This document shows positions 11,072 to 19,416 of a stretch of DNA of 64,000 bases, piece after piece. Position numbers and translations under genes: made by a program. Each line of letters starts with the position of its first letter. Position 1 is the stretch's first letter. The stretch lies in contig CAMWCA010000009.1 of the NCBI GenBank assembly GCA_947172705.1, forward strand, positions 1 to 64,000. Direction: 5' to 3'. Under the pieces are notes generated by a model that saw only the letters and a program-made list of their open reading frames with translations, ran no database searches and was not told the DNA's origin. This stretch comes from an uncultured Lachnospiraceae bacterium. GTDB lineage: Bacteria > Bacillota > Clostridia > Lachnospirales > Lachnospiraceae.

Positions 11072-11761
11072 TTAGAACTTGGCAACGCTTACTTTTACGC
11101 CAGGACCCATAGTAGAAGTCAGCGTAATGCTTCTTAAATACTGTCCCTTAAGCGCTGAAGGTTTTGCCTTTACAATGGCTTCCATAAGCGCATCGAAGTT
11201 CTCCTGAAGCTTTGCCTCCTCAAAGGAAGCCTTCCCGATAGGCACATGAACAATATTGGTTCTGTCAAGCCTGTATTCGATCTTACCAGCCTTAATCTCA
11301 TTGATTGCCTTGGTTACATCCATTGTAACTGTACCGGCTTTGGGATTGGGCATTAAACCCTTAGGTCCTAAGACCTTACCCAGACGGCCTACAACGCCCA
11401 TCATATCAGGGGTTGCAACAACAACGTCGAAATCAAGCCATCCGTCTTTCTGAATCCTGGGAATCAGTTCATCGCCGCCTACATAGTCGGCGCCTGCTGC
11501 TTCCGCCTCGTTCACCTTGTCGCCCTTGGCAAATACCAGCACCTTAACATCTTTACCTGTGCCGTTAGGAAGTACAACAGCGCCACGGATCTGCTGTTCT
11601 GCATGACGTCCGTCACATCCTGTTCTGATGTGGACTTCAATTGTCTCGTCAAATTTTGCAACTGCCGTCTTCTTTACCAGTGCGATTGCCTCTGCAGGCT
11701 CATATGCCACTGTGCGGTCGATCTGTTTTGCAGCCTCTATATATTTCTTTCCATGTTTCAT
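11072..11761 (-). CDS. rplA: 50S ribosomal protein L1
   Basis: Builds the mobile L1 stalk and is a known translational repressor of its own operon. 229 residues, typical. It starts [17 protein letters not shown] and contains [11 protein letters not shown] and the conserved stretch [17 protein letters not shown]. It lies 73 bases downstream of rplK and ends before a strong terminator. The upstream rplK leader carries a sequence resembling the L1 site of 23S rRNA, so autoregulation is likely. Confidence 0.97.
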   Translation of the reverse strand: MKHGKKYIEAAKQIDRTVAYEPAEAIALVKKTAVAKFDETIEVHIRTGCDGRHAEQQIRGAVVLPNGTGKDVKVLVFAKGDKVNEAEAAGADYVGGDELIPRIQKDGWLDFDVVVATPDMMGVVGRLGKVLGPKGLMPNPKAGTVTMDVTKAINEIKAGKIEYRLDRTNIVHVPIGKASFEEAKLQENFDALMEAIVKAKPSALKGQYLRSITLTSTMGPGVKVSVAKF

Positions 11762-11834
11762 TATTAATTCCTCCTATGGTTCAATCGGCGTGGGCTTTTC
11801 CCAGCGCCTCCCACTCTACAAATTTATTTGTCTC

Positions 11835-12260
11835 TTAATCCTCTACTGTGATGCCCATACTTCTTGCTGTACCTGCGATCATGCTCATAGCTGCTTCCAG
11901 GCTTGCCGCATTTAAGTCCGGCATTTTCATCTCTGCAATCTCCTGGAGCTTTGCCTTGGAGATCGTTGCAACCTTGGTCTTGTTGGGCACTGCCGAACCA
12001 GACTTCAAATTACATGCCTTCTTAAGAAGTACTGCAGCGGGGGGAGTTTTCGTAACAAAACTGAAACTTCTGTCCGCATATACTGTGATAACGACAGGGA
12101 TGATCAGATCTCCCTTGTCTGCCGTTCTTGCGTTGAACTGCTTTGTGAATTCAACGATGTTAACCCCATGCTGTCCAAGTGCGGGACCAACCGGGGGCGC
12201 TGGTGTAGCTTTACCAGCAGGGATCTGTAACTTAATGTATCCTTCTACTTTCTTTGCCAT
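11835..12260 (-). CDS. rplK: 50S ribosomal protein L11
   Basis: Part of the GTPase-associated centre with 23S helices 43/44. 141 residues, the family norm. Clear motifs: [22 protein letters not shown] at the N-terminus and [21 protein letters not shown] site lies seven bases before the ATG. First gene of the rplK-rplA pair. The 164-base gap to nusG is richly structured and includes the L1-like element described separately. Confidence 0.97.
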   Translation of the reverse strand: MAKKVEGYIKLQIPAGKATPAPPVGPALGQHGVNIVEFTKQFNARTADKGDLIIPVVITVYADRSFSFVTKTPPAAVLLKKACNLKSGSAVPNKTKVATISKAKLQEIAEMKMPDLNAASLEAAMSMIAGTARSMGITVED

Positions 12261-12297
12261 CGTGGCACCTCCTATTATAATGCAAAAATCCTTGCAT

Positions 12298-12330
12298 CGT
12301 GGTATGGCGCAGAATTTCTTCTGCTCCCAC
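12298..12330 (-). promoter_or_regulatory. L1-binding mimic in the rplK leader
   Basis: The minus strand has GTGGGAG at one end and ATACCAC at the other, joined by a GCAGAA...TTCTGC hairpin. The 23S rRNA L1 site has the same GGUGGGAG...AUACCACC framing. L1 repressing its operon by binding such a mimic is established in other bacteria. The assignment here is from pattern only. It ends 37 bases before the rplK start. Confidence 0.7.
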
Positions 12331-12424
12331 AGCCTGCATTTTACATGCAGACCTATTTTAAGTTGCTATCTATTTATACAGGCATAATCCTTTCCAAGAC
12401 CTGTGCCCGATATAAATATCATAA

Positions 12425-12943
12425 TTATGACATTTTTCTTACTTCTGCAAAGCTGATCTCCACAGGGGTCTCCCTGCCAAAAAGCTCCACATTGATGGTT
12501 GCTGTCTGTTTGCCAAAATCCATTCTCTGGACTACGCCAACGGTATCCTTCCATACGCCGGCAACTACCGCAATGGAATCTCCCTCCGCAAAGTCCACAG
12601 AAATGTTTTCTGTTTTAATTCCCAAAGGCTTCATCTCGGCTTCCGTAAGTGGAACCGGCTTGCTTCCAGGTCCTACAAAACCCGTCACGCCTCTGGTATT
12701 TCTGACCACATACCATGTATCGTCATTCATCACCATATTGATTAAAACATAGCCCGGGAACATTTTTTTCTGAACGGTTTTTCTTGCGCCGTTCTTTAAT
12801 TCCACCACATCCTGAAGGGGTACCCGTACCTCCAGAATCTCGTCCTCCAGATGTCTGTTCTCGATTGTTTTTTCTATATTGGCTTTTACTTTATTTTCAT
12901 ACCCGGAATAGGTATGTACTACATACCAGTTCGCCTCTGCCAT
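12425..12943 (-). CDS. nusG: transcription termination/antitermination factor NusG
   Basis: 172 residues with the N-terminal NGN domain (NWYVVHTYSGYENKV, PGYVLI, WYVVRNTRGVTGFVG) and the C-terminal KOW domain (GDSIAVVAGVWKDTVGVV). It binds the RNA polymerase clamp and tunes pausing. It lies 15 bases after secE in the standard rpmG-secE-nusG order. Certain. Confidence 0.97.
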   Translation of the reverse strand: MAEANWYVVHTYSGYENKVKANIEKTIENRHLEDEILEVRVPLQDVVELKNGARKTVQKKMFPGYVLINMVMNDDTWYVVRNTRGVTGFVGPGSKPVPLTEAEMKPLGIKTENISVDFAEGDSIAVVAGVWKDTVGVVQRMDFGKQTATINVELFGRETPVEISFAEVRKMS

Positions 12944-12958
12944 ATAACCACCCTCGCT

Positions 12959-13183
12959 CTACAGACTCGTCAGGAAATCCACGCCGTACTGCATCAGGAA
13001 ATCCAGTACCGCAATAACCGCTCCCAATACAACCGAAATACAGACAACTGCAACAGACTGCTTCAGGAGTGAATCTTTATCCGGCCATACAATTTTTTTA
13101 AATTCAGCTTTAACGCCTTTGAAAAAGCTCGGCTTTACCGCCGTCTTCTTAGCTGGCTTTTCATTTTTAGCGGAATCTGCCAT
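12959..13183 (-). CDS. secE: preprotein translocase subunit SecE
   Basis: 74 residues: a Lys/Ala-rich N-terminus, the conserved amphipathic segment FKGVKAEFKKIVWPDK and one transmembrane helix (about 42-64). SecE stabilises SecY in the membrane channel. Length and single-helix layout are normal for Bacillota. Placed between rpmG and nusG. Confidence 0.96.
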   Translation of the reverse strand: MADSAKNEKPAKKTAVKPSFFKGVKAEFKKIVWPDKDSLLKQSVAVVCISVVLGAVIAVLDFLMQYGVDFLTSL

Positions 13184-13211
13184 TTTAAACTCCTTTCAGA
13201 TGCCCGTAAAT

Positions 13212-13361
13212 TTATTTGGTTTCTTTGTGCAATGTATGAGTTTTGCAGAATCTACAATACTTTTTTGTCTCCATCCTGTCGGGATGTGTCTTCTTATCTT
13301 TGGTGGTATTGTAGTTACGCTGCTTACATTCCGTACACGCCAATGTAATCCTTGTACGCAT
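13212..13361 (-). CDS. rpmG: 50S ribosomal protein L33
   Basis: A short gene of 49 residues reading [17 protein letters not shown] and ending HTLHKETK. Two zinc-ligand Cys pairs (CTEC and CRFC) mark the zinc-binding form of L33. GGGAGGA lies upstream at good distance. First gene of the secE-nusG unit, behind a clear sigma-A promoter. Confidence 0.95.
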   Translation of the reverse strand: MRTRITLACTECKQRNYNTTKDKKTHPDRMETKKYCRFCKTHTLHKETK

Positions 13362-13431
13362 AATGATTCCTCCCATCTTTTAGCGGATTTTGTGCATAAA
13401 AAAAAGACCTAAAAACTAATCTCGTTTGATA

Positions 13432-13460
13432 ACTATACCATATCCTTTTCCTTCCGTCAA
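13432..13460 (-). promoter_or_regulatory. sigma-A promoter of rpmG-secE-nusG
   Basis: Minus strand TTGACG, 17-base spacer, TATAGT, about 70 bases before rpmG. The rest of the 13362-13695 gap holds the upstream region of the divergent FliD-like gene: it is AT-rich with a TATAAT near 13611 but no convincing -35 box. Confidence 0.8.
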
Positions 13461-13695
13461 TAGGAAAACGCCTTGCATTTCCGTAAAATTTCTCAAAAAA
13501 TTTTCTTATTTCCCGGGAAAAGATATTGTTTTCCAAACATTTCCGTGGTAAAATTATTTTATAAAAGTAGGTTTTTATGCCCTAATTTAGAAAACTCCTT
13601 ATTTATCATTGCATACTATATAATAAGGAACAAAGTTTTCCCGTCAAACGGCGTTGACGGTTTACACCATTCAAGGAAGAAAGGAGGGGCATTCT

Positions 13696-15003
13696 ATGGC
13701 ATATAATGCTGCGCTTCATACAGTCTATAATCATTATCTGACTGCCTATGCGCCTAAAACAACCACGCAGTACGACACACACAAAAAGAGCGAACTGCGC
13801 AATATCTATAATTCCATAGTCAAACTGAATAAAGAATCTCCCCTCTATATTCTGGATTCCAGCAATGAGTCCCGTGCGTTCGCCGTAGGTCTGAAGGAAA
13901 ATGCCCGTGCGCTGCGCAACACCATTGCCTCTCTGGGCGGACTGGACGAGACGGAAATGCTGGGTAAGAAAGCCGCCTATTCCAGTAACCAGAGTATTGC
14001 GACCGCTTCCTATGTTGGCGAAAGCAGCGTTGCAGGAATCGTTCCTTCCTTTAATATAGAAGTAACGTCCCTTGCTTCCAATCAGGTGAACCTGGGAACC
14101 TTCCTTCCCCCTGACGAGAAGGCGGAACTTCCTTCCGGCTCTTATTCATTCAATATTGCCATTAACGATTTAAATTATGAATTTCAATATAATGTCCGCG
14201 GATGGGAGTCCAATCGGGATCTTCAGGAACGCCTTGCCCGTCTGGTCACTAATGCAGAGATCGGCATAAATGCTGACCTGCTGGAAGATGACAAGGGCAA
14301 TGTATCCCTCCGCCTTACCTCCACAGCCAGCGGGATAAAGGATAACAAAGATTATATTTTCCATATATCCGATGAAAACACCAGCAAACAATCCGGCACC
14401 ATAGACTATCTGGGACTCGGCTTTATGTCAAGGCTCCCGTCTAATGCCAGATTCCTTTTAAACGGCGAACCCCGCACTGCCTCTTCCAATCACTTTACCA
14501 TTGACAAAGTGTTTGAAGTGACCCTGAACGGCATCAGCAGCACCGAGGGTGAAACCGCTGAGATCGGTCTGAAAACAGATTTGGATTCCCTTACGGAAAA
14601 TGTAGGGAATCTGGTATACGGTTATAATTCCTTTGTAAAGGCAGCCGCCGAATACCTGGATTCACACCCCAGGAGCGGGAAACTGATCAATGAAATGGGA
14701 CACATATCAAGGCATTACAGATCCTCTTTAGAAGAAGTGGGTATTCATTTGGGGACAGACGGACAGCTCTCCGTGGATAGTGACGCTTTTAAACATTCCA
14801 TCCTGAATGATGAAAACCGATTACACTTTTCTACCATTCGGGATTTCACAAATTCCATTTTAAGGAAAACCAATCAGGTTTCCCTTAACCCCATGGAGTA
14901 CGTAGATAAAACCCTGGTTGCCTACAAAAATCCCGGGCACAATTTTGCGACTCCCTATGTAACCAGTAATTACAGCGGCATGCTGTTTAACAGCTATTGC
15001 TAG
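13696..15003 (+). CDS. FliD-like (flagellar cap-like) orphan protein
   Basis: 435 residues related to the hook-associated protein 2 family: a coiled N-terminal part, a segment FNIEVTSLASNQVNLG like the FliD D1 entry, ASNHFTIDKVFEVTLNGIS, and LVYGYNSFVKAA as in the FliD C-terminal half. It lacks the usual FliD N-terminal export/assembly start (compare MAMRVTGMMSGMDTESI in the true FliD of this window) and the long C-terminal helix is short. The start is set by GGAGG before ATG 13696. It is alone on the plus strand, convergent with glf over a shared terminator. A cap variant, an adhesin-like filament tip or a fliD relic are all possible; function unknown. Confidence 0.75.
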   Translation: MAYNAALHTVYNHYLTAYAPKTTTQYDTHKKSELRNIYNSIVKLNKESPLYILDSSNESRAFAVGLKENARALRNTIASLGGLDETEMLGKKAAYSSNQSIATASYVGESSVAGIVPSFNIEVTSLASNQVNLGTFLPPDEKAELPSGSYSFNIAINDLNYEFQYNVRGWESNRDLQERLARLVTNAEIGINADLLEDDKGNVSLRLTSTASGIKDNKDYIFHISDENTSKQSGTIDYLGLGFMSRLPSNARFLLNGEPRTASSNHFTIDKVFEVTLNGISSTEGETAEIGLKTDLDSLTENVGNLVYGYNSFVKAAAEYLDSHPRSGKLINEMGHISRHYRSSLEEVGIHLGTDGQLSVDSDAFKHSILNDENRLHFSTIRDFTNSILRKTNQVSLNPMEYVDKTLVAYKNPGHNFATPYVTSNYSGMLFNSYC

Positions 15004-15021
15004 ACTTTATGTTATGTGTAT

Positions 15022-15057
15022 AAAAGGAGTGATTCGCTTAAACGAATCACTCCTTTT
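15022..15057. terminator. shared bidirectional terminator
   Basis: A perfect 15-bp inverted repeat (15022-15036 with 15043-15057, 6-base loop) with A/T ends lies between the convergent FliD-like gene and glf. It can end transcription from both sides. Confidence 0.88.
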
Positions 15058-15064
15058 CAGTTCT

Positions 15065-16207
15065 TCAAAGGTTACATGTTTCTGCTTTTACCAGTTCAAA
15101 TGCCGCTTCGATCACCTTATCCATATCATAATAGCGATACTGCCCCAATCTTCCTCCAAACAGCACTTTCTTTTCTTTTTGCGCCAATTTTTGATATTCC
15201 GCAAAAAGCCGGTTGTTCTTTTCATCATTTACAGGGTAATAAGGTTCTTCGCCCGGCGTCCATGCTGCAGGGTACTCTCTGGTGATCACCGTTCCTTCCC
15301 CTTTACCAAACTCAAAGTGCTTGTGCTCAATGATTCTGGTATAAGGAATTTCCTTTTCCGTATAATTGATCACAGCGTTTCCCTGATAATTGGAAACCTC
15401 CGGCAGATCCTCCGTCTCAAACCGCAGGGAACGATACTCCAGGCTTCCCAGGGAATAATCAAAATATTCGTCTATCATTCCCGTGTACAGCACCTTATCA
15501 TAAGAAATAAAATCTCCTCCTTCAGCGGAGGCATCCTGCTGCTGCCGGACAAAACTACGATAGTCTGTATGCAGCCTGACCTGGATTCCTTCCAGCATCT
15601 TTTCAATGATTGCCGTATAACCGCCTATGGGAATCCCCTGGTATCTGTCTGTAAAATAATTATTGTCATAAGTAAAACGCAGAGGTACCCGTTTAATAAT
15701 AAACACAGGCAATTCCGTACAAGGCCGTCCCCACTGTTTCTCCGTATATCCTTTGATCAGCTTCTCGTATACATCCCGTCCGGCGAGAGCGAGTGCCTGT
15801 TCTTCCAGGTTAGAGGGCTCCCCGATTCCCATGTCCTGAATCTGTTTTTGGATCATTGCCTTCGCTTCCTCTGGTGTTTTAATCCCCCAGAGCTTGCTGA
15901 AGGTATTCATATTAAAAGGAAGGTTGTAGATCTCCTCTCTGTAAACAGCCATAGGAGAATTTATAAAATGATTAAATTCCGCAAACCTGTTCACGTACTC
16001 CCACACCTGAGGGTTGGAGGTATGAAAAATATGGGCTCCATATTCATGAATAGGAATGCCACGCCTGAGACTGGTATAAATATTCCCTCCTATGTGCTCT
16101 CGCTTGTCGATCACAAGGCAGGATCTCCCATTCCGTTTCATTTCATGTGAAAAAACCGAGCCAAAAAGCCCGGCTCCCACGACCAGATAATCAAAATGCT
16201 GTTCCAT
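15065..16207 (-). CDS. glf: UDP-galactopyranose mutase
   Basis: Flavoenzyme that converts UDP-galactopyranose to UDP-galactofuranose, a precursor for surface glycans. 380 residues. The N-terminal FAD site VVGAGLFGSV is clear, followed by DKREHIGGNIYT and the family signature YGAHIFHTSN. Late conserved parts include GYTEKQWG and RLGQYRYYDMD. It lies five bases after a small XRE-type gene and may share its promoter. Its presence suggests that galactofuranose is a building block for the glycosyltransferases nearby. Confidence 0.95.
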   Translation of the reverse strand: MEQHFDYLVVGAGLFGSVFSHEMKRNGRSCLVIDKREHIGGNIYTSLRRGIPIHEYGAHIFHTSNPQVWEYVNRFAEFNHFINSPMAVYREEIYNLPFNMNTFSKLWGIKTPEEAKAMIQKQIQDMGIGEPSNLEEQALALAGRDVYEKLIKGYTEKQWGRPCTELPVFIIKRVPLRFTYDNNYFTDRYQGIPIGGYTAIIEKMLEGIQVRLHTDYRSFVRQQQDASAEGGDFISYDKVLYTGMIDEYFDYSLGSLEYRSLRFETEDLPEVSNYQGNAVINYTEKEIPYTRIIEHKHFEFGKGEGTVITREYPAAWTPGEEPYYPVNDEKNNRLFAEYQKLAQKEKKVLFGGRLGQYRYYDMDKVIEAAFELVKAETCNL

Positions 16208-16212
16208 ACAGC

Positions 16213-16548
16213 CTATGCCTCTCTGTACTTATCAAGCTGGACATAATCCTCCATCATCTCAAGAATTCTCTTACGTCCTTTCTTATTTAACTGGATATAA
16301 TACTGCATTACCCTGTTTTCCAGAATCTTTTCGCCCAGCACCTCTCCCTTTTCAAGGTTTGAAAAATCCACAGGATTCAGACTTAATCTATCGCACATAC
16401 GAATCACGGTACCGTATGCCATCCCTTCAATTCCCCTGTCCAATGCTGTCACCAGTGTGCTATAAGGAATTTCCATATCGATAGCAAACTGTCTCACACT
16501 CTTATACTGTCTTAGTATCTCTTGTTTCAAAATTTCTGCTTTTGTCAT
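16213..16548 (-). CDS. XRE-family helix-turn-helix protein
   Basis: 111 residues. Residues about 15-70 form a Cro/C1-type helix-turn-helix (VRQFAIDMEIPYSTL, then a recognition-helix-like stretch). The C-terminal 40 residues (MQYYIQLNKKGRKRILEMMEDYVQLDKY) look like the helical tail of small transcription regulators. It precedes glf by five bases on the same strand, so it may co-regulate glf. Target unknown. Confidence 0.8.
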   Translation of the reverse strand: MTKAEILKQEILRQYKSVRQFAIDMEIPYSTLVTALDRGIEGMAYGTVIRMCDRLSLNPVDFSNLEKGEVLGEKILENRVMQYYIQLNKKGRKRILEMMEDYVQLDKYREA

Positions 16549-16602
16549 TGCAAGACCTCCTTATACCAGGGCTTTCACCGCCACTAAATTTCATATACGG
16601 AT

Positions 16603-16631
16603 AGTATACCATATCAGCAAAATCTAGTCAC
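16603..16631 (-). promoter_or_regulatory. possible promoter of the XRE-glf unit
   Basis: The minus strand has an extended -10, TGGTATACT, with GTGACT 17 bases upstream. It lies about 55 bases before the XRE gene start. Confidence 0.45.
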
Positions 16632-16700
16632 TTAAAAAAATATAAACTTTGTATTAACATGTACCAAAGTACTAATTTTCATACACCCTGTCAAAGCGTC

Positions 16701-16943
16701 CTACATGTCAAAGCGTTCGATTTCTTCAAACTCAGGCGCATCAAAAAATTCCTTCAGGGTGATGCCAAACCCTTCACATAATTTTCCGATGGTCAATACC
16801 CCCGGATTCACTGTAGACTTATCCACAATGTGCATCAATGTTGTCATAGGCACCGTCGATTCATACGATAGCGCATAGTACGTCATTCTTTTTTCCTTGC
16901 ATAAATTGTTGATTCTTTCCACTAACATATCTTGTGCTTTCAT
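16701..16943 (-). CDS. small XRE-family helix-turn-helix regulator
   Basis: 80 residues, almost only a helix-turn-helix domain: LVERINNLCKEKRMTYYALS, then VPMTTLMHIVDKST and GVLTIGKLCEGFGITLKEFF, ending in a short acidic tail. This is the single-domain Cro/C1 layout common in Lachnospiraceae. The start at 16943 is chosen over an upstream in-frame codon because GGGAGGA lies ahead of it. A perfect palindrome upstream may be its operator. Not obviously linked to its neighbours. Confidence 0.85.
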   Translation of the reverse strand: MKAQDMLVERINNLCKEKRMTYYALSYESTVPMTTLMHIVDKSTVNPGVLTIGKLCEGFGITLKEFFDAPEFEEIERFDM

Positions 16944-16996
16944 CTTTTGTCCTCCCAAATATGGTATTATTATAACTTATTATACCTTTTGATTGG

Positions 16997-17010
16997 TTCC
17001 ATATATGGAA
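16997..17010. promoter_or_regulatory. 14-base palindrome, possible XRE operator
   Basis: TTCCATATATGGAA is a perfect palindrome 54 bases upstream of the small XRE gene. A related CCAAATATGG lies at 16955-16964 between this site and the start codon. TATAAT-like boxes lie between the two, so an autoregulatory operator pair is plausible but untested. Confidence 0.4.
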
Positions 17011-17068
17011 GTAAGGTAAAAAAATTTAAAATATGAAAGAAAAAATAATAAATATGCCTGTAATCTCA

Positions 17069-18262
17069 TTATTTTAAGATGTCTTCCTCCACCGCATCCC
17101 ACATTTGCGCCACCCGCTTCTCCAATGAAAATGCATCCCTGGCCTTCCTGTTTCCATTCTCTGCAATTGCAAGCCTTTCTTCTTCATGGCTCAGATAATA
17201 TTCCACTTTTGCCGCCAGATCCGCCATTCCTGAATACATCACCAGATCCACGCCGTCCTCAAAATATTCCCCGATCTCCGGCTGATAATTTGTCAGGCAA
17301 AAGCCTCCACAGGCAAGAATGTCCAACACTCTTTTGGGTATCCCTGATTGGATGGTTCTGGAGGTAATATTCAGATTGATTTTACTGTTATGAAAAATCA
17401 TGGGCATTTCCGTCTCATAATCTGCATAGCCCTTTTCCTCCAGATGCTTTCCCCTCACCCCTTCCGCCACAGGATAGCTGCTGTATAAAGTAAAAGAATG
17501 CCTGTCGCTCAGTGCCCGCAAAATATGCTCCCTTTCCCTTGCGGTTACTTCCATACCAATGGCGTCCGCCGCCATCTGCCAGGAATCCTCCCTATAACGC
17601 TCTCCCAGCTTCAGCTCGCATTTTGCCGTGATCTCCTCCACAATCTGCTGATTGAGGGAATCGGAAAGTAAATTATAGCCATAGATCAACATCTGGGCAC
17701 AAATCAGCCCCTCCACATATCCCTTGGTATGTTCTGACAGCTCCGCCCTTCGCAGGCGGTTTCTCTCTCCATTATATAAATTCCCCACAAAAGAAACCTG
17801 ACATCCATACCTCTCCCTCAGTTTTGGATCACTGCTTTCTCTTTCTTGAATTTTAGCAAAGGTATTTTCCTCGACTCCAAGAGGGAAATGATAGATATGC
17901 TTCGCTCCCAGCTTAACCAGCTTCTCGGTATACCAGGCGTCAAAACAGAAAATATAATTATTTTCATTTCCAAGGGTTCCTGATAAAAGCGTATTCATGG
18001 GACAGTCATAGATCCATGATACATAGGGAATATGATTGGTGTTGCAGATCATAGACAGCAGTGGAAAATAGTCGTAACTAAAAACCGCCTCCACCTGCTT
18101 TCCGTGGATCAGCTCCAAAATTTCTTTTGCAAATGCGCCGTCTGCATGGTAATCGTTCATTTTTCCGGAAAATGTGATACACTCTCTGCCTGTGCCGCGT
18201 AAGCTCTCCGTAAACGCCGCCTCTCCCAGCGCGCCCCAGCAGTAAACTAAAATGCGCTTCAT
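17069..18262 (-). CDS. CgeB-like glycosyltransferase
   Basis: 397 residues, GT-B type, related to CgeB-like (DUF3880 plus glycosyl transferases group 1) enzymes. The N-terminal Rossmann part starts MKRILVYCWGALGEA, with VSWIYDCPMNTL in the middle. The C-terminal sugar-nucleotide half has SKINLNITSRTIQSGIPKRVLDILACGG. Its start overlaps the upstream GT8 stop by one base (TAATG), so the two are translationally coupled. A paralogue lies at 25372 on the plus strand. Substrate unknown. Confidence 0.85.
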   Translation of the reverse strand: MKRILVYCWGALGEAAFTESLRGTGRECITFSGKMNDYHADGAFAKEILELIHGKQVEAVFSYDYFPLLSMICNTNHIPYVSWIYDCPMNTLLSGTLGNENNYIFCFDAWYTEKLVKLGAKHIYHFPLGVEENTFAKIQERESSDPKLRERYGCQVSFVGNLYNGERNRLRRAELSEHTKGYVEGLICAQMLIYGYNLLSDSLNQQIVEEITAKCELKLGERYREDSWQMAADAIGMEVTAREREHILRALSDRHSFTLYSSYPVAEGVRGKHLEEKGYADYETEMPMIFHNSKINLNITSRTIQSGIPKRVLDILACGGFCLTNYQPEIGEYFEDGVDLVMYSGMADLAAKVEYYLSHEEERLAIAENGNRKARDAFSLEKRVAQMWDAVEEDILK

Positions 18263-19245
18263 TATGCTTCCCCCCTTTCAATGATACTTACAAGTCTCTG
18301 GCATAAAGACACACTTTTGTCAAGTTCTTCTGTCAGCTGTTTTTTTGTTCGAAGCAAATCCGTTATGGTATCGTTTATAAAAGGATTGCAAATGCTGTCA
18401 TGCAAATACTCTTCCATCAACTCTATATAAAAGGGCGTAAGCTTTGCATAATCCCACCATATCTGTTCCAGATCGTAATGCACATAATCTCCCCCCTGCC
18501 AGGGCTTCGGTCCTACAAAGTGAATAATGCTGATCGCCTCTTTTGCCTCTTCATATCGAACGCCCATGCCATACGCAAGTCTTGCAAAACAGTCATATCG
18601 ATATTCATTCAAAAACTTCACCTGCTTCCAATGCATATAATTAAGCAGATCCTGATCCGGCGCCTGCAGCTTAAAATCCAACTTCCGCGCCAATTCCATA
18701 TAAATTTGAAAATTATAGTTTTCCCGAAGCATTGCGACATTCCAAAGCATCATTCCCGCATTAAAATATGTAAAGCTTTCATCCTTTGCTATCTCTTTAA
18801 ATATTTCATTGCTTACCTCCGTGCCGCCTTCTATCTCAAAACCATCTCTGCATACACAAAAAAGAGCGTCCTTAAAATCTGTAAGATACATCTCTTTTAT
18901 AGGCTTATTCACAATTATATCCACATCAAGATATAACAGCCTGTCAACATCCTGAGGCAAAATATCTAAAAGTGCCAGCCTGAAGTATGACTCCATGGGC
19001 CAGGAAGCCGTTGGGAACTCATTCGGAAAAATATCTGTATTGATCATCAAAAAGTAAAGGTTCTGGTTCCACTTTTCCGCTAATGCGAGCAAATGCATTT
19101 GACTCTCTTTTGTCAGACTCCTATGCAAAAGATACACATGCATCTCCGCATCTGGATTATTTTGAAACAAGGACGTCAGCATCACACAAGCATATCTTAC
19201 ATACTGGTTGTTTAATGCCGTTGCAATATTCATTCTTTCTTTCAT
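18262..19245 (-). CDS. glycosyltransferase family 8 protein
   Basis: 327 residues, retaining GT-A fold. N-terminus MNIATALNNQYVRYACVML, then ASWPMESYFRLALLDILP, and the metal-binding DxD motif in LLYLDVDIIVNKPI at about residue 105. A histidine in IHFVGPKPW late in the domain matches the GT8 C-terminal metal ligand. The last 80 residues are helical. GGAGG lies ten bases before the ATG. It heads a two-gene unit with the CgeB-like enzyme and is divergent from the plus-strand island. Confidence 0.9.
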   Translation of the reverse strand: MKERMNIATALNNQYVRYACVMLTSLFQNNPDAEMHVYLLHRSLTKESQMHLLALAEKWNQNLYFLMINTDIFPNEFPTASWPMESYFRLALLDILPQDVDRLLYLDVDIIVNKPIKEMYLTDFKDALFCVCRDGFEIEGGTEVSNEIFKEIAKDESFTYFNAGMMLWNVAMLRENYNFQIYMELARKLDFKLQAPDQDLLNYMHWKQVKFLNEYRYDCFARLAYGMGVRYEEAKEAISIIHFVGPKPWQGGDYVHYDLEQIWWDYAKLTPFYIELMEEYLHDSICNPFINDTITDLLRTKKQLTEELDKSVSLCQRLVSIIERGEA

Positions 19246-19360
19246 CGATTTTCGTCCTCCGCTTTTTCGCTTCTCCCTTTATGTGCATTTCATTTCTTAT
19301 CCTATCACAAAAACCAAAAACATAAAAGAACCTGAAAGCCTTTTTATTTTACTCCTTGCA

Positions 19361-19369
19361 TGCTATAAT
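19361..19369 (+). promoter_or_regulatory. possible extended -10 promoter of the plus-strand island
   Basis: TGCTATAAT on the plus strand is an extended -10 with a perfect TATAAT, 48 bases before the first gene of the island. No good -35 is visible, as is tolerated for extended -10 promoters. Confidence 0.5.
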
Positions 19370-19416
19370 AATTGCAGGCAAAAAACGAAAAAGTATAATA
19401 TCCAAAAGGACATAGC

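Noticed and set aside
15014..16150. Long plus-strand reading frame opposite glf
   Set aside because: It mirrors the glf coding strand, has no ribosome site, and glf is fully recognisable in the other frame.
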